In this document: positions 46,077-54,379 of the stretch, piece by piece
How the letters are laid out: every line of letters starts with the position of its first letter
How positions within the stretch are numbered: position 1 is the stretch's first letter
Origin: ZC4RG20 sp963702105
GTDB taxonomy: Bacteria > Pseudomonadota > Gammaproteobacteria > Steroidobacterales > Rariloculaceae
DNA length: 64,000 bases
Assembly: GCA_963702105.1 (NCBI GenBank)
Contig: OY969712.1
Coordinates: 4,712,001 to 4,776,000 of the forward strand
Direction: 5' to 3'
The notes under the pieces: generated by a model
Seen by the model: only the letters and a program-made list of their open reading frames with translations
Databases searched by the model: none
What the model was told of the DNA's origin: nothing
Position numbers and translations under genes: made by a program

Positions 46077-47153
46077 TTAGCGGCCGCTCAAGCCTCCCGG
46101 CCAGCCCGAATTGAAGTGATACGGCACGGTCGGGCCGACCATCTCGACGCGCCGGATCTTGCCGTGCTCGATCTTGAACGCCTCCGTCACGTCGATACTC
46201 GACGCTCGGCCGGCAAAGGCGCCCATATCGACGGTCTCGCCCGTGTTCAGCGTGATCTTCTTGACGGTGCCGCCCATGTCGAATACCGAGTAGGCCAAGA
46301 CGATGCCGCGCTCGGGATCGACAAGCGGAAAGCGACGGGCGTGGATGCTCGTGACGATGCCGAGGTAGCCGCTTTCGAGCTGTCCTTTGCAGTCGAGCGC
46401 CATGTAGTTGAAGCCGCCCGGCGTGGGGCGGCCGGCGCTCGGATTGTTCGTCGTGTGCATGCCGTTCTCTATCCGGTCGCAGTCGTCCGCCATGGGATAG
46501 AAGCCCTTGCCGTCGTCGCGTTGGACACCTTCGAAATAGGCATTGGCTATCCGGGTCAGCTCGCCGCGCGTCGCCCGCTCCGCGGGCGGTATGGACTCGG
46601 ACCACAGCGCTTCGGGCCGGCTCTTCGCGTCCAACGCCGCGATGTCGTTGGGCCCGCCCCCGCCCTTGCGGAAGTACAACGTCTCGATCTCGGTGATGCG
46701 TCCGAGCTGCACGCGCAAGCGTAGCGCCATCAGCAGCAGGCCGCCTTTCTCCTGCATCGTGCCCATCCATCCGGCCTGCTCAGTGACCGGGTCCGCGAAG
46801 TAATGCGAGTAGTGGCCGCGGCCGGTCGCCGTATTCCAGAAACCGTCGCCGACGTCGAGCACTTGATCGTCCTCGGTGTATTTGACGTCCGCCGAGAGCG
46901 GCAACCGCGACGGATCGTGCGCCACCACGGCGGCGAGGTAGGCGTCGATGAGCCCATTCAGGCAGGCCCGGTCGCAATCCGTCGGCACCGGTCCCGCCGC
47001 ACCGGCTGGCGGGGCGGCCTGCACCGCCGAAGCGCCCAGCCCCATCCCGAGCGCGAGCGCGGCTCCGAACCAAGCGGCCGCCGCCACCGTTCTAAGCGCC
47101 GGCCGCCCGAGCCGCCCGTTTCGGCGGCCCCCTACGTATGTGCGATTCTTCAT
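46077..47153 (-). CDS. secreted DUF8021-type protein (second paralogue)
   Basis: ATG 47153 follows GGGAGAGGGGC; the frame extends upstream without support. The 358-residue product has an N-terminal signal (VAAAAWFGAALALGMGLGAS), then CDRACLNGLIDAYLAAVVAH, the same opening as the protein at 24800-25756. Further shared positions include FWNTATG, MGTMQEKGGLL, an ANAYFEGVQRDDG helix and a Cys in ALDCKGQLESG. The fold is probably NTF2-like. It lies between the CE1 esterase and tannase genes, both exported, which makes a role in polysaccharide or aromatic-ester use likely, but no reaction is known. Confidence 0.78.
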   Translation of the reverse strand: MKNRTYVGGRRNGRLGRPALRTVAAAAWFGAALALGMGLGASAVQAAPPAGAAGPVPTDCDRACLNGLIDAYLAAVVAHDPSRLPLSADVKYTEDDQVLDVGDGFWNTATGRGHYSHYFADPVTEQAGWMGTMQEKGGLLLMALRLRVQLGRITEIETLYFRKGGGGPNDIAALDAKSRPEALWSESIPPAERATRGELTRIANAYFEGVQRDDGKGFYPMADDCDRIENGMHTTNNPSAGRPTPGGFNYMALDCKGQLESGYLGIVTSIHARRFPLVDPERGIVLAYSVFDMGGTVKKITLNTGETVDMGAFAGRASSIDVTEAFKIEHGKIRRVEMVGPTVPYHFNSGWPGGLSGR

Positions 47154-47190
47154 GCCCCTCTCCCACAGCCTTCGAGATTCGCTTCCCCAC

Positions 47191-48795
47191 CTACGGCCGG
47201 CAGTCGAAACTTTTCTCGCTGTTTGGATTGCCTCCGACATAGCGCGCCACCTTAGGATAAGGGCACAACGGCCGCGACACGCCCGGGAAAGACTTCCCGC
47301 GAGCAACAATCCGGTCCGGTGCCTGGCCCTTTTCGACCCAGTTCTGAATAGCCGTCAGCATGTCGAACTGGTCCGTCGCCTTACCGCCCGAACAGTGAGT
47401 CATGCCTGGAATCAGGAACAGGCGCGCCCAATCCTGCGTGTTGCCGCCGGTGGACGCTTTCAGCTTGTCGTACCAAGCGACGGTATCGAGCGGCGACAGG
47501 CCCTGATCACTCAGCCCATGATACAGAATCAGTTTGCCGTGACTGGCAAAGGTCGGCAGATATGTGGCATCCGCATCGTTGATCTTGGACGTCTCCCGAA
47601 TGCGCGCGGTATCGCGGTCGAAATCGAATTTCATCACATCGAAATCCGGATCGGGCGGCGTCATCGCGTAATAGCGCAAGGAGTCGAAGCCGAGCGTCGC
47701 GTCGGCGGCATTCATCACACCGTCCGGCGACGTGCCGAAGTGCATCTGCCGAAAGGCGGGCGCCGAAATTCCGGTGTCATACGGAAACGGCGCATAGAGC
47801 GGCTTGCCGTTCGAATCATGCGGGCCGCCCATCAATTCCTTTAGAGCCGTAACTTGCTTGGAAGCGAGGCAAGACTTCGTCTTTTCTCCTTTGCACTCCA
47901 AAATCGAAGGATCGAAATGGCAGGCCCGGAAATCGTTGATCATGCCGTCGTTCAACCCATCCTTAGCGTCGCAGGCATTGAGCACCGCGTTTGAAACCAG
48001 CTGCAGATCCGCGTCGGAGAGAGCCCTCGAAACTATCGGCCGGCCTTCCGAATCTTTGGGCGCGGCGCGCGCCAGGACGATCTCGTTCCAGGCTTGGTCG
48101 ACATTCGTCCATGCCAAGCGAAAAGTTGGGTCTCCGGAGACGATGCCGTCGAAATAGGTGGGGAACCGCTCGGCCGCGATCATTCCATTGCGCCCGCCAT
48201 TGGAGCAGCCGATGAAATAGGAATAATCGGGCTTTCGGCCGTAATACGCGGCCAACACGGCTTTTGCGACGAGCGTCGTCTTGTCGACTGCGTTATACGC
48301 GTAATCCAGCCGAGCCTGCTGGTCGAGCGCGAATTGAGCGTCCATCATCGATTTGCTGCGGTGACCGCCATCGGTGGAGACGACAGCAAAGCCGCGGACT
48401 AAGGCAGGCGGGAGCATCGTGCCGAAGACGGAGCCGTAGCTCGCATGCAGAACTCCGTCGAGGCCGCCGCCCCCTTGGAACGCGAAGCGACCATTCCAAT
48501 CGGTCGGCAACCTCAGTTCGATGCCGATCCCGAATGCTTGGCCGTTTACGCCCTTGCGCGCCGACAGAGCGGCGCGGAATAGACAGTGCTCCGGCAGCAT
48601 CGTGCCCCTGGGCACACCATCAGCCGGATCGGCCGGACCTGCCGCGACCAGTTGCGCATCCTCGATGACCAGATTCGGCCAGGAGAAGGACTTGAGGGCC
48701 TGACACTTCTGCTCGGCCGAATTCGGCGCTCCGATTGCATTCAGGCTCATAAGACCGATTCCCAGAGCCACGATGACCTGATTCTTTCTTCGCAT
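47191..48795 (-). CDS. tannase/feruloyl esterase family protein, secreted
   Basis: The protein of about 534 residues has a signal peptide (NQVIVALGIGLMSLNAIGA). Nucleophile Ser is in FIGCSNGGRNG, the G-x-S-x-G motif flanked by the family's Cys. The partner Cys and catalytic His are in PGMTHCSGG, and the lid domain lies between. LILYHGLSDQGLSPLDTVAWY supplies the acid Asp. The family hydrolyses gallate, ferulate and related aromatic esters outside the cell. ATG 48795 is chosen over GTG 48801 by spacing from GGGG. It is 37 bp upstream of the DUF8021 gene, probably one operon. With the GH51 enzyme it fits removal of ferulate from arabinose side chains. Confidence 0.92.
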   Translation of the reverse strand: MRRKNQVIVALGIGLMSLNAIGAPNSAEQKCQALKSFSWPNLVIEDAQLVAAGPADPADGVPRGTMLPEHCLFRAALSARKGVNGQAFGIGIELRLPTDWNGRFAFQGGGGLDGVLHASYGSVFGTMLPPALVRGFAVVSTDGGHRSKSMMDAQFALDQQARLDYAYNAVDKTTLVAKAVLAAYYGRKPDYSYFIGCSNGGRNGMIAAERFPTYFDGIVSGDPTFRLAWTNVDQAWNEIVLARAAPKDSEGRPIVSRALSDADLQLVSNAVLNACDAKDGLNDGMINDFRACHFDPSILECKGEKTKSCLASKQVTALKELMGGPHDSNGKPLYAPFPYDTGISAPAFRQMHFGTSPDGVMNAADATLGFDSLRYYAMTPPDPDFDVMKFDFDRDTARIRETSKINDADATYLPTFASHGKLILYHGLSDQGLSPLDTVAWYDKLKASTGGNTQDWARLFLIPGMTHCSGGKATDQFDMLTAIQNWVEKGQAPDRIVARGKSFPGVSRPLCPYPKVARYVGGNPNSEKSFDCRP

Positions 48796-49271
48796 ATTCA
48801 CGCCCCGCGCGTCAGCATCCAGCTCGGCCCAGTCTAATCGCCGTTTCCCCGCGACGGAACAAAGACGGACGACAGGGTGACGCTGACGTTCACTGTGGAC
48901 GAGCGGTCATCTGGCTGGTGATGGCGAACCTGCTGGTCGGCTATTTCGGCGTCGCCATGCGGTTCGCCAGGGGCCGCGCCAGCCGTCAGCTTCATTGGCT
49001 ACTGTGCCGAACCCGCCGCCGGCAACGGCAGGATCGCGATCATAATGAGGGCGGCGGCAGCGAAAGGGGCCTTCGAGGAGAGGGATCGTCTCCGTCTCCC
49101 CAAGGGTCGGATGTCGACAGTACTTCGCAAGGGCATCGCTTGACGGAATGTCATTCGGGCGGCGCCCGGTTAACATCGACCCCCTGCTACATCATTGCAC
49201 GCGCCGGCGGCACCCATGACCGAAATGAAGCAGACAGCGCACGGGCGACCCACCGCCGTATTCCAGCGCCC
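48796..49271. other. intergenic region without a recognisable gene
   Basis: This 476-bp stretch separates the esterase operon from the membrane-anchored acetyltransferase. The reading frame of the acetyltransferase is open leftward into it, but that part has no family features. No hairpin with a T-run or operator-like motif is seen. Confidence 0.35.
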
Positions 49272-50102
49272 GTGCGCCATGCCCTTCGGCTCCTATGGGT
49301 TCTATTCGCCGTCGTCGCGTTGGCGCTGCTTCTCGCGCCCCCGGGCCTCTGGAGAGACAGGCCCGGCGTGCTGCTCGCGCTCCTGCTCGGCACCCTCGCC
49401 CTGTGGCTCTTCCAAACGCATCTTATCGCGCGGGGCAACGCATACGGCCGCTGGACGTTCGCGTGGCTCGCGGCGTACGGCATCGCCGGCCTGGTCGCCG
49501 CGCTCGTCAAAGGGCGACTGCTTGGTCTTCTGAATATCGGAATCGCGATCGCGGCCGTCGCCCTAGCCGCCTTGATCCTCCGCCTGCTCTTTTCGGCCGT
49601 CTCGAATGCGTGGTTCATGGAGCGCCGGCGCGCGCTGCGGCTGCGATTGGAACGCCTGTCCGCAGCCTGGGCTCCGTTGAAGACCGTTCGGCTTCCCGAA
49701 CTCTCGAAGCTGCCGGGCCGCGTATCGATTCGCGAATTCCGAGTGGGCGACCGCGAAGCGTGCGTCGCCATTTTCCGGCAAAACGAGCGCAACGGAATAC
49801 CGCAAAACCATCTCGCCGAATTCGAGGAGTTTCTCGAACGAAGCGACTATCTTCGCCTGGTGGTCACCCAAGAGGAGAGGGTGGTTGGCGAAGGCGGGAT
49901 CGGTTACGAGCCGTCGGCGCCGCAACCGCGCGCGTGGTTGGCCTTCGGCTTGATCTCCCCGGCGTATCAGTGCCGCGGATTGGGCAAGGCGTTGTTCGTC
50001 GCTCGACTCAGCGCCGTGCCCGAACCCCACCCCGATCAGTCCGTGGTCCTCGTCATGAGCAACATCGGTCGCTCTCTCCGCTACTCACGGCGGAAGTATT
50101 AG
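49272..50102 (+). CDS. GNAT-family acetyltransferase with N-terminal membrane segments, possibly cut at its 3' end
   Basis: GTG 49272 is the best start because four hydrophobic segments follow (LLWVLFAVVALALLLAPP; VLLALLLGTLALWLF; a third near 80; a fourth near 100). Residues about 155-270 form a GNAT domain (VSIREFRVGDREACVAIFRQ; acetyl-CoA loop QCRGLGKALF). The domain stops at VMSNIGRSLRYSRRKY, where family members usually carry another strand and helix (as in N-I-G-R-S-L-x-F-Y-R-R-F-G-F). The stop codon lies exactly at the left tRNA-derived repeat, so integration may have removed the end. The acceptor is unknown. Confidence 0.7.
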   Translation: MRHALRLLWVLFAVVALALLLAPPGLWRDRPGVLLALLLGTLALWLFQTHLIARGNAYGRWTFAWLAAYGIAGLVAALVKGRLLGLLNIGIAIAAVALAALILRLLFSAVSNAWFMERRRALRLRLERLSAAWAPLKTVRLPELSKLPGRVSIREFRVGDREACVAIFRQNERNGIPQNHLAEFEEFLERSDYLRLVVTQEERVVGEGGIGYEPSAPQPRAWLAFGLISPAYQCRGLGKALFVARLSAVPEPHPDQSVVLVMSNIGRSLRYSRRKY

Positions 50103-50148
50103 ATGGTGGCCAGGGGCGGAATCGAACCACCGACACGCGGATTTTCAG
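50102..50148 (-). repeat. tRNA-Phe(GAA) 3' fragment, left attachment-type direct repeat
   Basis: Read on the minus strand, the 47 bases run from the anticodon loop (CTGAAAATCC, anticodon GAA) through the T arm (GGTTCGATTCC) to CCACCA. The 5' half of the tRNA is absent to the right, so this is not a working gene. The identical 47 bases recur at 57439-57485, as expected for att core repeats of elements that integrate in tRNA-Phe. Confidence 0.9.
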
Positions 50149-50244
50149 TCGGCCTTGGATTCCGCTTGGTCTTGTAGATCAGTCAGTTGCCGGGGCGTCC
50201 GTTGCCAGGTTCGCCGCACTAAGCTTCACGACGCGGGACTGATG

Positions 50245-50261
50245 CACGCAAAATTCACGCA
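50245..50261 (+). repeat. 17-bp direct repeat inside the left end of the island
   Basis: CACGCAAAATTCACGCA occurs here and again at 57377-57393, each inside the island and within 100 bp of a tRNA-derived repeat. It may be an arm-type recombinase site. TTCACG also recurs nearby. Confidence 0.6.
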
Positions 50262-50273
50262 GGCACGTGACGA

Positions 50274-50582
50274 TCAGGGTGCGGCCGTTCTCGCTCTGAC
50301 AACCTTCGGCGGCGGCTGCTGCATCGCCTGCCAAAGGTCGTAGTCGGCCTGCATTCTGAGCCAGCTCTCTGCGCTCGGCCCCTCCTTCGGACCGCCGAGC
50401 CAAGCTTCGAGCCGCCGCGCCATGTCGGCGGAGATACCAGCCTGTCCGTTGATCAGACGGGAGAGCGTGACGCGCGCGACGCCGAGCTGACTGGCCGCCT
50501 CAGTGACCGTGATTCCCAGCGCCGGCAGGATATCTTCCCGAATCGCCTCTCCCGGGTGCGGCGGATTGTGCATGCGTCCCAT
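50274..50582 (-). CDS. higA: HigA-type antitoxin, XRE-family helix-turn-helix
   Basis: The protein of about 102 residues has the family's opening MGRMHNPPHPGEAIREDILP and helix-turn-helix VTEAASQLGVARVTLSRLIN, followed by the C-terminal helices ADMARRLEAWLGG and SWLRMQADYDLWQAM. ATG 50582 gives the usual HigA N-terminus; GTG 50588 is also possible. It lies 14 bp after the toxin gene (toxin first, as in HigBA). The product should bind and neutralise the toxin and repress the operon through a GTGT-N4-ACAC site at 50892. Confidence 0.93.
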   Translation of the reverse strand: MGRMHNPPHPGEAIREDILPALGITVTEAASQLGVARVTLSRLINGQAGISADMARRLEAWLGGPKEGPSAESWLRMQADYDLWQAMQQPPPKVVRARTAAP

Positions 50583-50596
50583 CTTCACTGTGCCTC

Positions 50597-50875
50597 TCAG
50601 TGGTAGTCCTGATAATCGACAAGAATGGCGTCCTCACCTTCGAACTCAAATGTCAGTCTCCAGTTCCCGCTGACCCATACGGCCCAGCGTCCCTCCGATT
50701 CACCCTTCAGTGGATGGAGCTTCCACCCAGGCACATTCATATCTTGGGCGCGACGAGCAACATCGAGGCGCTGCAATTGACGCGCAAGCTTCCCCGCGTG
50801 CGCCGCCCGGATCCCCGCCTTGGTCCCCTTCAGGAAGAAGCGTTCGACGCCCTTATGGCGAAAACTCCTGATCAC
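50597..50875 (-). CDS. higB: HigB/RelE-type toxin (ribosome-dependent mRNA interferase)
   Basis: GTG 50875 gives a 92-residue product starting VIRSFRHKGVERFFLKGTKA, the standard HigB opening. The fold continues with QRLDVARRAQDMNVPGWKLH, then GRWAVWVSGNWRLTFEFEGE and ends DYQDYH, where the C-terminal His and Tyr are typical of the RelE superfamily active site. These toxins cut mRNA on the ribosome. The candidate -10 box ends only six bases before the GTG, so the message may be leaderless. It is followed by the antitoxin gene and lies near the left end of the island, where it may stabilise the element. Confidence 0.92.
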   Translation of the reverse strand: MIRSFRHKGVERFFLKGTKAGIRAAHAGKLARQLQRLDVARRAQDMNVPGWKLHPLKGESEGRWAVWVSGNWRLTFEFEGEDAILVDYQDYH

Positions 50876-51197
50876 GGTTGTAGCGTATCTTGTGTCGTTA
50901 CACGCGTCAATCGAGGACGGCGGATAGGAAGAGCAATTTGGGGGCCGAAAAAGAATGACCGACAGTGCGCCGAATCGACGTGACATCCGCTGCATTTGAG
51001 TGCTGACTCGTGCAGCGATGTGGCCGGCAGGGGCCTACGAGGAGCCGCGCCGAGTCGGGATGCCGATGGCCAGCGACAACCCGGAGGCAATAGTGCCGAA
51101 GAACTGGCATTCTGCCATGAGCTCGGGCCCGCCCTTGGACGGCGGTCGGCGACCAAGTCAGGCCCGTAACACGGTCTTTGAACCTACTATCCGTTGC
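50876..51197. other. region upstream of HigBA without other genes
   Basis: It contains the HigBA promoter and operator (50882-50910). Nothing else is recognised between it and the stop of the permease gene at 51198. Confidence 0.4.
50882..50910 (-). promoter_or_regulatory. HigBA promoter with internal inverted-repeat operator
   Basis: On the minus strand TTGACG, a 17-base spacer and TACGCT form a good sigma-70 promoter. The spacer holds GTGT-N4-ACAC at 50892-50903, a likely HigA operator. The start codon lies at about +1. Confidence 0.65.
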
Positions 51198-53726
51198 TCA
51201 CTCGGCCGCCAGCGCCTCCACGGCATCGACCGCCGCCGCGCGGCGGGCCGGTAGGTAGCTCGCAAGCGCCGCGACGAGCACGAGCCCCACGACCACCGCG
51301 CCGTACGTCAACGCGTCGATCGGCCGCACGTCGTAGAGCAGCGATCCCATGAGCCGGCTCACGCCGGTTGCTACGACGATGCCGATGACGACGCCGACGC
51401 TCGCGAGGCCGACGCCGTCACGCACGAACCGCCGCTGCACCTTGCGTCGATCGGCACCGAGCGCCAAACGGATCGCGATCTCGCGGCGGCGCAGCGCCAC
51501 GCTGTAAGACAACACGCCGTAGAGCCCAACCACTCCGAGCGCGAGCGCCGCGCACGCGGCAACGACGAGGCTCACGAATGCGAACGTCGTGCGCTCCCCG
51601 GATTGATCGTAGATGTCTCGCAACGTGCGCACCCAGGTGATCGGCAGGTTGGGGTCGACGGACCAAACGGCTTCTTGCGCCTGTCGGCCGAATGCCGCGG
51701 TGCCCGCGTGGCGGCTCCTGACGGCGACGATCACCGAGCGGGCAACCTCCACGTGACCGCCGTTCAGCGCGGCCGCTTGTGCCGAGCTCACGTGCCGCAG
51801 CGACGGCAGGTAGACGATCGTCGGGGGCGCTGCGCGCACGCCGTCTTCGCGCACGTTGGCAACCACGCCGACGACCTCACGCCAGCGAGCATCCTCCTCC
51901 AGGCGAATCCGCTTCCCGATGGCCGCGACCGGCGTCGCCCAGAGCTCGCGTGCCATGTTCTCCGAGACCAAGGTGACCGGCCGATCGTCGAAGAGATCCG
52001 TCCACTCGAGGTCGCGCCCCGCGAGCAGCGGCGCGCCGATGGCCTTGAAATAGCCTGGAGAGATGTTCTTGAAGCGGCGCCCGGCGGGCCCTGGGCCGCG
52101 CCCATCCGCGGGCCTGCCTTCGACTTCGACCGTGCCTCCTTGGTGGTTGAAGTCGTCCATCGGCATGGAGCTCGCGAAGCCGGCCGCGTCGACGCCGGGC
52201 AGCGTCGCGAGCGCTTCGACGATCTGCCGCTGACGCCTCGCGACCTGCTCCGGGTCCGAGACCTGGTTGCCGCGCATGGAGATGCGCAGCGTCTCCACCC
52301 GCTCGGGGGCGGCGAAGCCGGGATCGATCGCGTGCAGCGCCACGGCCGTCCGCAGCAATAGGCCCGCGCACACCATGACGACGACGACCAGCGCGACCTG
52401 AACGATCGCCAACGACTGCCGCAGCCGACCGTGTCCGCGGCTCTCACTCGACGTGCGGCCGCTTACGTGGAGGCCTTCGTGGAGATGCGCCTTTCCGATC
52501 CTCGCCGCGGAGACGAGCCCGACGGCCAAGCCCGCCAGCGACGACACGATCAAGGCGGCCGCGGCTACTCCAGCATCGAGCGTAACCTCGCTCAAGCGCG
52601 GTACGTTGGCCGGCGCGAGAGCCAACAACGACCGCAAGCCGCCGGCGACCACGACTAGACCCAGAGCTCCTGCCGCGAGCCCGATCATCGTGCCCTCCAG
52701 CAGCAGTCCCCGCGCGAGACGCCCGACGCCGGCGCCGAGTGCAGCGCGTATGGCGAGCTCGTGCTGCCGCGCCGCGCTCCGGATGAGCATGAGGTTCGCG
52801 ACGTTGGCGGAGGCGATCACGAGCACGACGACGATGGTCGCCAGCACGACCCAGAGCAGATCTCCGGCCGAGCCGACCACGTCCTGTTTCAGCGGTCGCA
52901 CGGCCGGCGCAATCCGCCAGACCTCCGTATAGGTGCGGGGGTTGACGCCCGGAAACGGCGGCCACGACCTGAGCCAAAGCGGGATCATGCGGGCGAGGTC
53001 AGCGTTCGCGTTCGCGACCGTCTTGCCGTGCTTCAGCCGCGCGATGCCGTTGAAGGAGAACGGCCCCAACAGCGAGTGGCTGCGATCGAACCGCATCATC
53101 ACCAGTACGTCGGCTTTGGTGTCGGCGATCCGAAAACTCTTCGGCATGACGCCGACGATCCGCATCGGGCGCGAGTTGATGGTCAGCGTGCGTCCCACGG
53201 CGGCAGGATCGCCGCCGAAGCGACGCTGCCAGTACTCGTAGCTCAACATCGTCCCCGGGTCAGGACCCCCGCCGTAGTCATCGGCGCTCAACGAGCGCCC
53301 GAGCAACGGCGGGACGCCAATCGCCTGCAACGTGCCGTCGCTCACGGCGATGCGCGGGACTTCTTCGGGCTCGCCGTCGCCCGTGATCGTCGCGACACCC
53401 GCCGTCCAAGCTCCAATGTGTTCGAACACGCGGTTCTCGTCCGCGTATGTGAGGAACATCGAACCCGAGGTCAACATGGAGCTCGCCCAGGCCTGCCCTG
53501 AGGCGCCGGGTGCGACGTGCCAAATCGCGACGACGCGGTCGGCGTCGGGATACGGCAGCGGCTTGATCAGCACGCTGTCGACGAGGGCGAATGTCGCGGC
53601 TGCGGCGCCGCTCCCGATCGCGAGCGTGAGGACGGCGACCGTCGTGACCCATGGAGTGCCGCGCAGGGAGCGCCAGGCGTCGCGCAGGTCGCGACCGAAG
53701 GAATGGAGGGCGTCAAGGCTCTGCAT
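51198..53726 (-). CDS. ADOP-type (FtsX/MacB duplicated) ABC permease
   Basis: ATG 53726 opens 842 residues. The protein has two halves, each with an N-terminal TM, a periplasmic MacB_PCD domain and an FtsX domain. RDLRDAWRSLRGTPWVTTVA and VLTLAIGSGAAAATFALVDS open the first half, RSAARQHELAIRAALGAGVG closes the first FtsX, and VALRRREIAIRLALGADRRK followed by PARRAAAVDAVEAL closes the second. This 'acidobacterial duplicated orphan permease' design has no ATPase gene beside it, as is usual, and probably borrows a MacB-type ATPase. The role is unknown; export of small molecules is assumed. It is the largest intact cargo gene of the island. Confidence 0.92.
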   Translation of the reverse strand: MQSLDALHSFGRDLRDAWRSLRGTPWVTTVAVLTLAIGSGAAAATFALVDSVLIKPLPYPDADRVVAIWHVAPGASGQAWASSMLTSGSMFLTYADENRVFEHIGAWTAGVATITGDGEPEEVPRIAVSDGTLQAIGVPPLLGRSLSADDYGGGPDPGTMLSYEYWQRRFGGDPAAVGRTLTINSRPMRIVGVMPKSFRIADTKADVLVMMRFDRSHSLLGPFSFNGIARLKHGKTVANANADLARMIPLWLRSWPPFPGVNPRTYTEVWRIAPAVRPLKQDVVGSAGDLLWVVLATIVVVLVIASANVANLMLIRSAARQHELAIRAALGAGVGRLARGLLLEGTMIGLAAGALGLVVVAGGLRSLLALAPANVPRLSEVTLDAGVAAAALIVSSLAGLAVGLVSAARIGKAHLHEGLHVSGRTSSESRGHGRLRQSLAIVQVALVVVVMVCAGLLLRTAVALHAIDPGFAAPERVETLRISMRGNQVSDPEQVARRQRQIVEALATLPGVDAAGFASSMPMDDFNHQGGTVEVEGRPADGRGPGPAGRRFKNISPGYFKAIGAPLLAGRDLEWTDLFDDRPVTLVSENMARELWATPVAAIGKRIRLEEDARWREVVGVVANVREDGVRAAPPTIVYLPSLRHVSSAQAAALNGGHVEVARSVIVAVRSRHAGTAAFGRQAQEAVWSVDPNLPITWVRTLRDIYDQSGERTTFAFVSLVVAACAALALGVVGLYGVLSYSVALRRREIAIRLALGADRRKVQRRFVRDGVGLASVGVVIGIVVATGVSRLMGSLLYDVRPIDALTYGAVVVGLVLVAALASYLPARRAAAVDAVEALAAE

Positions 53727-53796
53727 CGGGTCGGAGTATCTCCGCCGCCCAGCCGGCTCGCAAGGCACTGCGTGCACAAGCGCTCGATTTGCGACG

Positions 53797-54063
53797 ATGT
53801 CGGCCGGCTATCGCAGCTCATGCCGTTCATCGGGCAAGTTCGGCTGGACCGCCTTCGTGGAGCAGCGGCTGCTCGATATGTCGGACTCGTACGAAGGTGG
53901 AATCACCGATGCTCCTATGTGCGAAATCGAAGTCTGCTGCGCAGATGGAACGTCACGCCTTGTGCGTCACTATCACGGTTCATTCGATGCTCCAGACTCA
54001 CTCGAGGGCCTCGAGAACCCGCTTGACGCACTGATTGGGACGGCACCTCGACCGCCGACCTAA
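53797..54063 (+). CDS. hypothetical small protein, possibly a remnant
   Basis: Eighty-eight codons from ATG 53797 read SGKFGWTAFVEQRLLDMSDS and later MCEIEVCCADGTSRLVRHYH. The composition is protein-like, with balanced charge and no low-complexity bias, but no family is recognised and no good ribosome site is visible. It is divergent from the permease gene, 70 bp away. It may be the tail of a larger lost gene. Confidence 0.35.
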   Translation: MSAGYRSSCRSSGKFGWTAFVEQRLLDMSDSYEGGITDAPMCEIEVCCADGTSRLVRHYHGSFDAPDSLEGLENPLDALIGTAPRPPT

Positions 54064-54379
54064 TGTGCTTCACAGGTTCTGATACGCCAGACGGACCCAA
54101 GCCAAAGTCTGCGAGGTGAAGTATGAGAACGCGTCTCAACTGCCCCCAGGCGGTCGTGCGTTACGCGCTGGCAAGTGATGCGTTGACGCGATTTCGTACG
54201 GCGCGAGCCCTTGGTTGGGCAACCATGAATGACGTTCGAACATCTCACTTTGGCGACGAACTTCCACCAGTGCGGCGCGGAGATCGCTCCGCCGGTGCCA
54301 TCGTCGAGCCCCGCGAATGTAAACCTTGCTATCCGCGTGATCGCGGATCATCGACTACCTCGAAAGGGCACGGCCCTGT
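54064..54379. other. region without a recognisable gene
   Basis: Open frames on both strands show no family-like features. This lies between a doubtful small gene and the end of the LuxR-type regulator gene. Confidence 0.3.

Noticed and set aside
50102..50148. A tRNA gene
   Set aside because: Only the 3' half is present here and at 57439-57485; no D arm or 5' acceptor strand can be found next to either copy.
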